Below, piece by piece: positions 1-7,907 of a stretch of DNA of 64,000 nt; the stretch's first letter is position 1; the number at the start of each line of letters is the position of its first letter. The stretch lies in NCBI RefSeq assembly GCF_900215145.1, contig NZ_OBDO01000012.1, forward strand, positions 1-64,000. Direction: 5' to 3'. The DNA is from Geodermatophilus sabuli. GTDB taxonomy: Bacteria; Actinomycetota; Actinomycetes; Mycobacteriales; Geodermatophilaceae. A program made the position numbers and the translations under genes. The notes under the pieces were generated by a model. It was not told the DNA's origin. It ran no database searches and saw nothing but the letters and a program-made list of their open reading frames with translations.

Positions 1-563
1 GGCGCGTACACCTCGTCCAGCAGCCGCTGCGCGGTGCCGCCGTCCGGGCCGGCCGGCAGGCCGTACACCAGCCGGTCGGGGTGCAGGGTGTCGGCGACGG
101 CGAACCCCTCGCGGAGGAACTCCGGGTTCCAGGCCAGCAGCGCGCCGGGCACCTTGTCCCCGAACATGGCTGCGAGGTCCGCAGCGGTCCCGACCGGCAC
201 GGTGGACTTCCCGACGACGAGCTCGCCTGCGCCGAGGACCTGCAGCAGTGACTCGGCAGCGACTTGGACGAAGTGCAGGTCGGCGCCGTACTCGCCGTGC
301 CTCTGCGGCGTCCCGACACAGATGAAGTGGACCTGCGCGCCCGCTGCGTCGGCGATGTCGGTACTGAAGCCCAGGCGCCCCGAGGCGAGCGCGTGGCCGA
401 GGAGGTCGCCGAAGTCCGGCTCGTAGAACGGTGCGCGTCCCTTGCAGAGGGACGCCACCTTGCGATCGTCCACGTCGATGCCGACGACCTCATGGCCCAG
501 TTCCACCATGGAAGCGGCATGGACGGCCCCGAGGTACCCGCAGCCGATGACGGAGATCCGCAT
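1..563 (-). CDS. ugd: UDP-glucose 6-dehydrogenase, N-terminal part (runs off the window)
   Basis: Oxidises UDP-glucose to UDP-glucuronate, a cytosolic precursor for exopolysaccharide. Read leftward from ATG at 563, the protein opens with MRISVIGCGYLG, a Rossmann GxGxxG dinucleotide-binding motif, followed by HEVVGIDVD with the acidic residue that ends beta-2. Further on are FICVGTPQ and VVGKSTVPVGT, both typical of the UDP-glucose/GDP-mannose dehydrogenase N-terminal domain, and WNPEFLREG. About 187 of roughly 440 residues are inside the window; the central and C-terminal domains with the catalytic Cys are outside. It stands at the edge of a large polysaccharide locus, which fits its role. 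GDP-mannose dehydrogenase is a less likely alternative. Confidence 0.93.
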   Translation of the reverse strand, partial: MRISVIGCGYLGAVHAASMVELGHEVVGIDVDDRKVASLCKGRAPFYEPDFGDLLGHALASGRLGFSTDIADAAGAQVHFICVGTPQRHGEYGADLHFVQVAAESLLQVLGAGELVVGKSTVPVGTAADLAAMFGDKVPGALLAWNPEFLREGFAVADTLHPDRLVYGLPAGPDGGTAQRLLDEVYA

Positions 564-840
564 GACCGCTGTTCCCCTTCGCCATCCCGTCGAGCCTTCG
601 ATTCGAAGTGGATCACGCGGAACGCGGCAGCGCCTGCCGAGGTGTCGACCGGCCGGCCGGCAGTCCTGACCGACGCGGGGCCAGGGGTCGCCGCCGCGGC
701 GCGGACTCGCGCTGCCCCCCAGCAATGGGGGTGGGGACCGGCGAGCGCCCGTGGTTCAGTGGGCTCCGGGAAGGGCGCTCGGTGCGCCCGTCGCCCGCCG
801 GGGGCTACGAGTCGTGCCGGACAGCTCGCCGGGAGGGCAC

Positions 841-1026
841 ATGAGCTGGGTGTGGGGCCTCGGGGCCGCCTGGCTGCTGGTCGCCGTCACCGGAGCCGTC
901 GGCATCGGCCGGTCGATCCGTCTGGCCGAGCGTCGCGAGGTCAGGTCTGCCCCGTCCCGCACCGTCTTGCACGACGTCACGCCGAGCCGCCGGTGGCCTC
1001 AGTCGCGGGAGGCCGGGACCACGTGA
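841..1026 (+). CDS. Small single-pass membrane protein, unknown function
   Basis: A 61-residue protein starting at ATG 841 with a good ribosome binding site (GGGAGG four bases upstream). Residues 2-21 form one hydrophobic helix (SWVWGLGAAWLLVAVTGAVG), followed by a basic, Arg-rich cytoplasmic tail. I recognise no family. The same frame stays open upstream to 751, but the ribosome binding site and membrane segment favour the ATG at 841. It lies between divergent ugd and the LCP gene. Its function cannot be read from the sequence. Confidence 0.5.
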   Translation: MSWVWGLGAAWLLVAVTGAVGIGRSIRLAERREVRSAPSRTVLHDVTPSRRWPQSREAGTT

Positions 1027-1142
1027 GCCATCGGGGGCGACCCCGACCTGGGTCGATGCCTCACTCGCAGGAGTGGTGAGGAATCGTCTCCGCAGGCCTG
1101 TGCCCCTAGCGTCGGCCCTGTTGCCTGTCCGACGGGGGTCCC

Positions 1143-2216
1143 ATGAGCGCTGACACGACTACCGAACCAGAGCAGCACACCGACGGGGACGTCGAGCCGG
1201 CGCCGCGGCGGCGTCGTCCGCTGCACCGTGCGCTCATCGGCCTGGGCGTCCTCGCTCTGGTGCTGGCGCTGCTCATCGGCGGCGGCCTGTGGTTCCTCAC
1301 CGAGCGGTACGCCGGGAACATCGATCGCCTCTCCGACGTCTTCGCCGGCCTCGACGAGGAGGCGCGCCCGGCGCCGGCGACGCCGGCCCAGGAGGCCGCC
1401 GGCGCACCCGTGACCTTCCTGCTCGTCGGCTCCGACACCCGGGCGACGGCGGAGGTGGGCGTGGCCGCGGGCGGGCGCTCCGACGCGATCATGGTCGCCC
1501 GCCTGTCCGCCGACCGGCAGCACGCCCAGGTGATCTCCATCCCGCGCGACTCGTGGGTGGAGATCCCCGGCCACGGCAGGAACAAGATCAACGCGGCCTA
1601 CGCGTTCGGCGGGCCGACCCTGCTCATCCAGACCGTGGAGCAGCTCACCGACGTCCGCATCGACCACTACGTGGCCATCGACTTCCAGGGGATCATCCAG
1701 GTCACCGACGACCTGGGCGGCGTGGACGTCGTCGTCGCCGAGACGACGAGCAACGGTCCGCACACCTTCCCGGCCGGCATGAACCACCTCGACGGCGACC
1801 AGGCCCGCTGGTACCTGGGCCAGCGCTACGGCCTCCCCGGCGGCGACTTCGACCGGGTGCGCCGGCAGCAGCAGTACCTGCAGGCTGTGTTCGGCAAGCT
1901 GTTCAGCTCCGACACCTTCACCGACCCGGCCCGGCTCGACGCCGCGCTCCTGGCGGTCACCAGCGCCGTGGCCGTGGACGACGGCCTGGGCAACGGCGAG
2001 ATGCTGTCGCTGGCCTACTCCCTGCGTGGGCTGACGCCGGACAGCGTCGACTTCTTCACCACGCCGGTGCTCGGCACGGGCATGGAGGGGCCGGCGAGCG
2101 TGGTCTACCTCGACACGGTGTCCTGCGAGCGCATGTGGGCGTACCTGCAGAGCGACTCGCTGTCGCAGAACGCCGGGGAGTTCGCGGACGAGGCGCTGCC
2201 CGACGTCCCCCGCTGA
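1143..2216 (+). CDS. LCP (LytR-CpsA-Psr) family cell-wall glycopolymer ligase
   Basis: LCP enzymes transfer undecaprenyl-linked glycopolymers onto peptidoglycan at the outer face of the membrane. This 357-residue protein has a basic cytoplasmic start (residues 1-30), one membrane helix (about 31-51) and an extracellular LCP domain from about 90. Visible LCP hallmarks are LLVGSDTR (93-100), RSDAIMV (112-118), SIPRDSWV (132-139) and NKINAAYAFGG (147-157), which supply the Arg and Asp residues that bind pyrophosphate and metal. The gene stands alone and converges with the PP2C gene. In this setting it is the probable attachment enzyme for a polymer made by the downstream locus, but actinobacteria carry several LCP paralogues. 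Confidence 0.92.
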   Translation: MSADTTTEPEQHTDGDVEPAPRRRRPLHRALIGLGVLALVLALLIGGGLWFLTERYAGNIDRLSDVFAGLDEEARPAPATPAQEAAGAPVTFLLVGSDTRATAEVGVAAGGRSDAIMVARLSADRQHAQVISIPRDSWVEIPGHGRNKINAAYAFGGPTLLIQTVEQLTDVRIDHYVAIDFQGIIQVTDDLGGVDVVVAETTSNGPHTFPAGMNHLDGDQARWYLGQRYGLPGGDFDRVRRQQQYLQAVFGKLFSSDTFTDPARLDAALLAVTSAVAVDDGLGNGEMLSLAYSLRGLTPDSVDFFTTPVLGTGMEGPASVVYLDTVSCERMWAYLQSDSLSQNAGEFADEALPDVPR

Positions 2217-2226
2217 CCCGCTCCCC

Positions 2227-2239
2227 GGGTGGACCACCC
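2227..2239 (+). terminator. Possible hairpin terminator between LCP and PP2C genes
   Basis: Ten bases after the LCP stop codon the sequence GGGTGGACCACCC can form a 5-6 bp GC-rich stem. It lies in the 76-bp gap between two convergent genes, where a bidirectional terminator is expected. There is no T tract, so the call is weak. Confidence 0.25.
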
Positions 2240-2292
2240 TGTGGAGTCGGACAGCCCCTCAACTCTGCGGAGCACACCGCGTGGACGGGCGC

Positions 2293-3021
2293 TCAGGGGC
2301 GCTGCGGCTCCACGGTCACCAGGACGACCGTCGAGTTGTCGCGGGCTCCAGTCGTGTCCGCTGCAGCGACGAGGCCCTCGGCGAGGTCAGCCGGCCTCCC
2401 TGCCACGGCCACCAGCTCCGCGATGCGCTCGTCGCCGAGTTCCCCGGTCAGCCCGTCGGAACAGGCCAGGAGCCGGTCCCCGGGGAGCACGGGCAACAGC
2501 GCGATGTCTGCCTCGTTGCGGGCGCCCACGCCCAGGGCGCGGGTGATGATGTGCCGCTGCGGGTGGGTGGCGGCGATCTCGTCGGAGATGTACCCGGCGT
2601 CGATGAGCTCCTGCACGACCGAGTGATCCGTGCTGATCTGCTCCAGCTGGCCGTCGTGCCAGCGGTAGACCCGCGAGTCCCCCACGTGGAAGACCGCCCA
2701 CTGCGGCCCGTTCCCCTCGTCAACGAGGGCCACGCCAGCCACCGTCGTCCCGGCGCCGCCGAGCCCCGGGCCCTTGAAGGCCCGGATCTCACCGTCGGCT
2801 CGCTGCAGGGCCAGCCGGATCCGCTGCACGGTCGTGGTCTTGCTACCGGTCAGGGCCTTGAGCGCCTGCACCACGACCTCCGCGGCGGCGGCACCGCCGG
2901 CGTGCCCGCCCATGCCGTCGGCCACGGCGAAGATCGGCGGCTCGGCCAGAAACCGATCCTGGTTGTCCTCGCGTTGACCTGTCGCGGTCGCCGCACCCCA
3001 CGTCAGCTCGACCGGCGCCAT
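2293..3021 (-). CDS. PP2C-family (PPM) serine/threonine protein phosphatase
   Basis: A metal-dependent protein phosphatase that reverses Ser/Thr kinase signalling. The start is taken at ATG 3021, giving 242 residues beginning MAPVELTWGAAT. PPM motifs appear in order: DNQDRF, VADGMGGHAGG, GVALVDE, VGDSRVYRW, STDHSVVQEL, CSDGLTGEL and the final DNSTVVLV. The Asp residues of DGMGG, SDGL and the terminal DN are the Mn/Mg ligands. Length fits a bare catalytic domain, with no sensor or membrane segment. The frame is open much further upstream, but that stretch does not look like protein. The gene converges on the LCP gene and has no kinase beside it. Confidence 0.92.
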   Translation of the reverse strand: MAPVELTWGAATATGQREDNQDRFLAEPPIFAVADGMGGHAGGAAAAEVVVQALKALTGSKTTTVQRIRLALQRADGEIRAFKGPGLGGAGTTVAGVALVDEGNGPQWAVFHVGDSRVYRWHDGQLEQISTDHSVVQELIDAGYISDEIAATHPQRHIITRALGVGARNEADIALLPVLPGDRLLACSDGLTGELGDERIAELVAVAGRPADLAEGLVAAADTTGARDNSTVVLVTVEPQRP

Positions 3022-3090
3022 CCACTCTCCACAACACGCATCGACGACAGGGCAACCCGCGGGGAAGGCAGGCGCGACGAGCGTAGAAGG

Positions 3091-3237
3091 TGTCCGGCCC
3101 GGCGGCAGGTTTCGCACAGACGGACGGAGACGCGTCGCCTCCGACTCGAGGCCGTCATTGCTCGCGAGGCGGAGGATCCGACGTTCGCTGCCCGGGTCGA
3201 CGCCGCGATCCGCACGGCGCTGACGGCGAAGGCGTAG
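3091..3237 (+). pseudogene. Possible remnant of a coding sequence (no start codon)
   Basis: The frame ending at the TAG of 3235-3237 encodes an amphipathic stretch that looks like real protein (LRLEAVIAREAEDPTFAARV followed by an Ala-rich helix). No ATG, GTG or TTG in this frame lies close upstream with a ribosome binding site. It may be the 3' end of a decayed gene or chance. I do not recognise the family. Confidence 0.25.
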
Positions 3238-3285
3238 GCCGGGCTCCTCCCCCGGCGTGACCGGCACCCCCGCTACGGTCCCCTC

Positions 3286-3498
3286 GTGATCCGCTGGGGC
3301 TGCGCGCTCGTCGTCGCCGGGGTGCTGTCGGCGTTCGCGTTCCTGCTCGTGACGGGGGAGTACATCACCGACGGTCCGGTGCTCATCCAGTTCAGCGAGA
3401 GCCACGGGGTCCACCGCGGCGACGTCTTCGTCCTGTGCGGCTGGGTTGCAGCCATCCTGTCGGAGGTCGCCCTCCTGGGCACCTCTCGGAGACGCTGA
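3286..3498 (+). CDS. Small membrane protein, unknown function
   Basis: A 70-residue ORF starting at GTG 3286. Two hydrophobic stretches are visible: residues 5-23 (GCALVVAGVLSAFAFLLVT) and about 49-65 (VLCGWVAAILSEVALLG), joined by a polar loop. The C terminus is basic (SRRR). It looks like a two-helix membrane protein; no family is recognised. The ribosome binding site is not strong. Third positions are G/C-rich, supporting real coding. Confidence 0.45.
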   Translation: MIRWGCALVVAGVLSAFAFLLVTGEYITDGPVLIQFSESHGVHRGDVFVLCGWVAAILSEVALLGTSRRR

Positions 3499-3880
3499 GC
3501 TCAGCGGCGTCGCAGACGATCCGGAGGGACCGGCCCGACGGAAGTTCCCGGGGGTGCACAGCGCGCAGTCCGTGCCGCGCCGGTGGTGCTCGTGCGCCGT
3601 CCGCCCCTGACCGCAGCGGGCGTCACCATGTCGTCCACGCCCGGACGGAGGCGACCGCTCGGGCCGCGAGTTGGCGACGACGACCGGGGGGTGGTCCGAA
3701 CGTCGACCCACGCTGCTGGACATGCGCGGCGGTGTCGGGCGCCGGGTGAGCAGCATGACGTCGACGTCAGTGGACCCGGTCGTCCAGTTCTCCGCACTCT
3801 GCGACGGGCGTCGATGAGTCCTCCCACGGAGTGACTGTGAGGGCTCAAGAAAATACGTTCCGTATGAGAATCCGTACCTT
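3499..3880. other. Intergenic region upstream of the tyrosine phosphatase
   Basis: 382 bases without a convincing gene; frames open on both strands have no recognisable protein. The last 45 bases are unusually A/T-rich for this genome and hold a small palindrome listed separately, so a promoter for the phosphatase gene probably lies here. Confidence 0.4.
3853..3865 (+). promoter_or_regulatory. Short palindrome just upstream of the phosphatase start
   Basis: ATACG-TTC-CGTAT is a perfect inverted repeat with 5-bp arms, in a locally A/T-rich patch 16 bases before the GTG start. It could be part of a promoter or an operator. The position and base composition are seen; the function is a guess. 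Confidence 0.25.
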
Positions 3881-4492
3881 GTGTACGTGCACCTTCTCTT
3901 CGTATGCACCGGCAACGTCTGCCGCTCGCCGATCGCGGAGCGGCTGGCGACCACGTGGCTCGGCGAGACCACTGGGTGTCCCCGTCACGGTGACGAGGTG
4001 CGCATCTCCAGCGCAGGCGTGCGTGCGACAGATGGTGACCCGATGGACCCTCGGTCGGCCGCCGCTCTGGTCGAACTCGGTGGTGCTCCGCGTGACTTTC
4101 GTTCACAGCGGTTGACCCCCGAGTTGGCGGTCTCGGCCGACCTGGTCCTCACCATGACCCGGCGACACCGGCGGTCGACACTGGAGCTGACGCCGCGCGG
4201 CCTGCGGCGGACGTTCACCGTGAACGAGGCGGCCGATCTCCTCAGGAGCGCCGACCTGAGTGGACTGGACCGGCTGCCTCCTGAGGCGCGGACGCGCGAG
4301 CTGGGGATCCGCCTCGATGCCCAGCGCAAGTGGCGCGCCTCTTCCGGCGACGACGACATCGAGGACCCGATCGGTCGCCGCCTGCCGGTGCACCAGCAGG
4401 TGGCGAACACGATCGCCGCGGCCCTGCGCCCGCTGACCGACGTCCTCTTCGGCTGCGCTCACACCGGACCCAGCTTGCTGGCCAGGGACTGA
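3881..4492 (+). CDS. Low-molecular-weight protein tyrosine phosphatase (Wzb/YwlE type)
   Basis: Removes phosphate from phosphotyrosine, typically on the Wzc-type autokinase that controls polysaccharide chain length; the kinase homologue is at 15.2-16.6 kb. The active-site P-loop CTGNVCRS holds Cys9 and Arg15 in the C-x5-R pattern, and the general-acid loop is DDIEDPIG with Asp162. At 203 residues it is longer than the usual 150; the extra length includes an insertion around residues 120-155. GTG 3881 is taken as start; GTG 3887 is possible. A decayed relative sits at 14.6-15.1 kb. Confidence 0.9.
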   Translation: MYVHLLFVCTGNVCRSPIAERLATTWLGETTGCPRHGDEVRISSAGVRATDGDPMDPRSAAALVELGGAPRDFRSQRLTPELAVSADLVLTMTRRHRRSTLELTPRGLRRTFTVNEAADLLRSADLSGLDRLPPEARTRELGIRLDAQRKWRASSGDDDIEDPIGRRLPVHQQVANTIAAALRPLTDVLFGCAHTGPSLLARD

Positions 4493-4560
4493 CCGGGAGA
4501 GCACCGCCCGTCCTCACAGCGCACGAGCACGCCACTGCCTCCGGATCGCCGCCGGCCCCG

Positions 4561-5679
4561 TCAGGGGTCGCCGCGTTCCCGGCCGTACGCGCGGATGTCC
4601 ACCAGGCAGCCGGCACGGGCACTGTCCGGATCGGATTCATAGGCCCGATACCACCGGGCCGTCCGCGCGACCGCCTCGTCGAGGCGCCACCGCGGCCGCC
4701 AGCACAGGTCCGTGGCCGCTCTGCCGATGCCGAGCCTGAGCACCCCGGCCTCCGGCGCATGCCCCGTGCTGACCTCACCGCGCCAGCGTCCCTCACGCGG
4801 GGACTCGGGATCCCAGGCGCTCAGGAGACTGTCGACGAGCTGTCCCACCGTGGCGTCATCCGCCGGGTCGGGGCCGAAGTTGTACGCCGAGCCGACGTCG
4901 TCACCGGCCGGACCAGCAAGATGAGCGGCCAGCGTCAGATAGCCCGACAGCGGCTCGAGCACGTGCTGCCATGGGCGGACAGCGGAGGGATGACGCAGCA
5001 CGGTCGGCTCACGCCGCGCTCGTGCCCTCGCCAGATCGGCGACCAAGCCGTCAGCGGTCCAGTCTCCACCTCCGATGACGTTGCCCGCGCGTCCAGTCGC
5101 CAAGCGACGTACCGGACCTCCTTCATCCCGAGCGGTGCGGTCGAAGAACGAACACCGGTAGGACTGGGCGACCATTTCCTGCGCCGCCTTGCTGGCACTG
5201 TAGGGATCGCGTCCGCCGAGCCGGTCGTCCTCGATGAACGGACGCCCCGACTCGTCGTTGGCGTAGCACTTGTCGCTCGTCACCACGACGACTGCGCAGT
5301 CACGGTCCAAGGTCCTGACGGCGTCCAACAGCGCCGTCGTGCCATCGACGTTCACCGCGAACGTCTCAGCGGGACGCATGTACCCCTCGCGCACGACCGT
5401 CCTGGCAGCGAGGTGCAGCACGACGTCGGGTGCGGCCTGCTGGAGGGCGTCAGCGACCGATTCACGGTCTCGGATGTCGCCCACCACGTGTCGCTCGAGG
5501 TCCCTGACCACATCAGCCACCTCGAACAGGGAGGGCTCGGTCTCCGGCGACAGCGCATAGCCCGTGACGCGGGCGCCCATGTCTGCCAACCACAGCGACA
5601 GCCACGACCCCTTGAAGCCGGTGTGGCCAGTGACGAACACCGATCGGCCGGCGAACGCGGCAGCCAGGTCCTCCGTCAT
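4561..5679 (-). CDS. rfbG: CDP-glucose 4,6-dehydratase
   Basis: Converts CDP-glucose to CDP-4-keto-6-deoxyglucose, the branch point for CDP-linked deoxysugars. An extended short-chain dehydrogenase of 372 residues: NAD-binding TGHTGFKGS (residues 17-25), whose HTGFKG is diagnostic of RfbG, then TSDK (134-137) and the catalytic YSASK with Tyr160 and Lys164. Start at ATG 5679 is preceded by GGCAGG; ATG 5697 in the same frame is possible. Its partner cytidylyltransferase RfbF is at 10960-11841, separated by intervening genes. The gene diverges from the methyltransferase at 5722. Confidence 0.93.
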   Translation of the reverse strand: MTEDLAAAFAGRSVFVTGHTGFKGSWLSLWLADMGARVTGYALSPETEPSLFEVADVVRDLERHVVGDIRDRESVADALQQAAPDVVLHLAARTVVREGYMRPAETFAVNVDGTTALLDAVRTLDRDCAVVVVTSDKCYANDESGRPFIEDDRLGGRDPYSASKAAQEMVAQSYRCSFFDRTARDEGGPVRRLATGRAGNVIGGGDWTADGLVADLARARARREPTVLRHPSAVRPWQHVLEPLSGYLTLAAHLAGPAGDDVGSAYNFGPDPADDATVGQLVDSLLSAWDPESPREGRWRGEVSTGHAPEAGVLRLGIGRAATDLCWRPRWRLDEAVARTARWYRAYESDPDSARAGCLVDIRAYGRERGDP

Positions 5680-5721
5680 GGTCCCTGCCTGCCCCATGCT
5701 GCCACGATAGGGCCGTAGGGG

Positions 5722-6954
5722 ATGAGGTGGCGGATGAGGAACTCGCGGTCGAGCGGTTGCCGTGCCTGTGGGACCGCCTCCGTGGTCACGGTGCTCGACC
5801 TCGGGACTCAACCCGTCGCCGACGACCTGTTCGACGACGCCGGTCAGGCTGCAGCGGCGCCGCGGCACCGGTTGGCTCTCGGATGTTGCCAGGAGTGTGG
5901 CCTGGTCCAGCTGGATGCCTCGACCCCCGTACTCGCCAACGCCGCGCACGGACACGGGAGCGTGTACTCGGGAACCGTCCTGCAGCACGAGCGGGCGTGG
6001 GTCGCAGAGCTGCTGGAGGTGTCATCCCTACGCGACGGAGGATCGGTCCTCGATGTGAGCAGCGGAGCCGGAGGCCTGTTGCGCGTGTTCGCGGACGCCG
6101 GCCACGTGGTGAGGGGGTGGGAGCGGGACGCCGCACTCGCCCGACAGGCCTCAGCGGCAGGCCTGCCGACCGACCACGACGACGGCATGGACCTGGGGCC
6201 GGGTGAGACGTTCGACCTCGTGGTGGTCAACCACAGCCTCAGTCACGCCGACGACCTGGATGCGGCGGTGGAGCGATGTGTCGGCGCCGTCGCGCCCACG
6301 GGCACCTTGGCCGTCGAGTTCCACTCGGTGTCGGGCGTCCTCGGCGGCGGACAGTTCGACGTCATCTGTCACGCCCACCGCAGCTATCTGTCTCTGGGTG
6401 TGCTGGCCGGCGTGCTCGCCCGCCATGGCATGACCATCACCGATGCGCGGTCCCTACCCCTGCACGGCGGGGTGGTGCGCCTCCAGGCGCGTCACACCAC
6501 ACCTGGTCTCACCCCCGCTCCTGGCGCAGTCGAGATCATGGCCGCTGAGGCCACCCAGAGGAGCGACCGACCGGAAGCCTGGGCTTCGGCAGCGATACAT
6601 GCCGACCGGGTCCGCAGCCGACTCCGCACCTTCATCGCTGAGAGCCGTTCAGCCGGTCACACCGTGGCTGCCTACGGCGCGCCCAGCCGGGGAGCCACCC
6701 TGCTCAACTTCTGTGGTCTGCGAGCCGACCAGATCCCCTGGACGGCTGACCGCGCACCGGCCAAGCAGGGCCGTTTCCTGCCAGGTGTCGCCACCGCGGT
6801 GATCCCACCAGAGGAGCTCCTGGCGCGACGGCCGGACGTCGTCGTCGTGCTGGTGTGGCCGCTGCGCTCGGAGGTGCTCGCTCAGCTCGACGACCTCCGC
6901 CGGGCCGGGACACGGTTCGTGTTCCCGCTGCCGGAGCCCGAGGTGGTCGCGTGA
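5722..6954 (+). CDS. NovU/TylC3-type sugar C-methyltransferase (SAM-dependent)
   Basis: Family members add a methyl branch to a nucleotide-linked keto-sugar. Domain order fits: an N-terminal zinc ribbon (CRACG about residue 13, CCQECGLVQL about 54), a Rossmann SAM domain (SVLDVSSGAGG, then VVNHSLSH) and the C-terminal domain with AYGAPSRGATLLNFCG and DRAPAKQGRFLPG. 410 residues is the usual length. The start is uncertain: ATG 5722 or ATG 5734. The stop overlaps the next start by four bases (GTGA), so it is coupled to the LLM oxidoreductase. It is a second copy of the family in this locus (see 11851-13158), but its SAM motif differs from the EVASNDG of that one. Confidence 0.85.
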   Translation: MRWRMRNSRSSGCRACGTASVVTVLDLGTQPVADDLFDDAGQAAAAPRHRLALGCCQECGLVQLDASTPVLANAAHGHGSVYSGTVLQHERAWVAELLEVSSLRDGGSVLDVSSGAGGLLRVFADAGHVVRGWERDAALARQASAAGLPTDHDDGMDLGPGETFDLVVVNHSLSHADDLDAAVERCVGAVAPTGTLAVEFHSVSGVLGGGQFDVICHAHRSYLSLGVLAGVLARHGMTITDARSLPLHGGVVRLQARHTTPGLTPAPGAVEIMAAEATQRSDRPEAWASAAIHADRVRSRLRTFIAESRSAGHTVAAYGAPSRGATLLNFCGLRADQIPWTADRAPAKQGRFLPGVATAVIPPEELLARRPDVVVVLVWPLRSEVLAQLDDLRRAGTRFVFPLPEPEVVA

Positions 6955-7907
6955 CCCGGCCCTTCCGCTTCATCGCCCCCGCACCTCGGCTCACCGGCGA
7001 CCCGGCTCGGTGGAGAGCCGAGGTGCGCCGCATCGAGGATCTCGGCTTCTCCACGCTGTCGATCGGGGACCACGTCAGCCGGGGATGGGCTCTCGAACCG
7101 GTCACCGCGATGACCGTGGCCGCCGAGGCCACGAGCCGGCTACGGGTGCTGTCCCTGGCTCTGGCGAACGACTACCGCCATCCGGTCATCCTCCACAAGG
7201 CCCTCGCCACCCTGGACGTGTTCAGCAGCGGGCGGGTCGAGCTGGGCATCGGCGCTGGGTGGATGCAGTCCGACTACGACTCTGCGGGCATCCCGATGGA
7301 CCCCGCTGCGACGAGGATCGAACGGCTCGAGGAGTCCCTACGCATCCTGACCGGGCTGTTCGGCCCCGCACCAGTGAACGTCACCGGCCGGTACTACCGG
7401 ATCCGCGATCTCGACGGACTGCCGAAACCGGTGCAACGACCTCGGCCTCCCCTACTGGTCGGCGGAGGTGGCCGACGGATGCTGTCGCTGGCGGCCCGGG
7501 TGGCCGACATCGTCGGTGTCCACTGCACCCTGCCCTCTGGCGTGCAGGACGCGGCGGCCGTGGCCGACCTGGCTGCCGATCGCATCGCCGAGAAGGTGCG
7601 CTGGGTACAGGAGGCGGCGGAGGCGGTAGGACGCCGCGTCTCCGACCTCGAGCTGCAGTTCAGCGTCTACCACTGTCTCATCACGCGGCCCGGACACATC
7701 GGCGCGCCCAACCGCTCGAGCTTCGCCGCCTTGATCGCCGCCGCGCCGGAGCTGCTCGCGGACTCACCGGCGGTTCTCGTCGGTGACGTAGAGAGGTGCG
7801 TCGACACGCTCATCGAGCGACGGGAGCGTTATGGCTTCAGCTACCTCAACCTCGGAGGCGACGTGGAATCCGTGGCGCCGATCGTCGCACGACTCGCCGG
7901 CACCTGA
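6951..7907 (+). CDS. LLM-class oxidoreductase (probably F420-dependent)
   Basis: A 318-residue luciferase-like TIM-barrel oxidoreductase starting at GTG 6951, overlapping the upstream methyltransferase stop. The start RFIAPAPRL, SIGDHVSRG, LEPVTAMTVAAEAT, LGIGAGWMQSDYDSAG and PPLLVGGGGRRMLSLAARVADI are characteristic of F420-binding members of the family. It probably transfers hydride to or from a substrate in this pathway, perhaps a keto-sugar, but the substrate is not evident. Such a gene coupled to a sugar C-methyltransferase is unusual. Its stop codon directly abuts the stop of the convergent FAD oxidoreductase with no intergenic base. Confidence 0.85.
   Translation: MTRPFRFIAPAPRLTGDPARWRAEVRRIEDLGFSTLSIGDHVSRGWALEPVTAMTVAAEATSRLRVLSLALANDYRHPVILHKALATLDVFSSGRVELGIGAGWMQSDYDSAGIPMDPAATRIERLEESLRILTGLFGPAPVNVTGRYYRIRDLDGLPKPVQRPRPPLLVGGGGRRMLSLAARVADIVGVHCTLPSGVQDAAAVADLAADRIAEKVRWVQEAAEAVGRRVSDLELQFSVYHCLITRPGHIGAPNRSSFAALIAAAPELLADSPAVLVGDVERCVDTLIERRERYGFSYLNLGGDVESVAPIVARLAGT

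Noticed and set aside
3273..3482. Minus-strand 69-codon frame opposite the small membrane protein at 3286
   Set aside because: The plus strand encodes two clear hydrophobic helices; the minus-strand translation has no such pattern.
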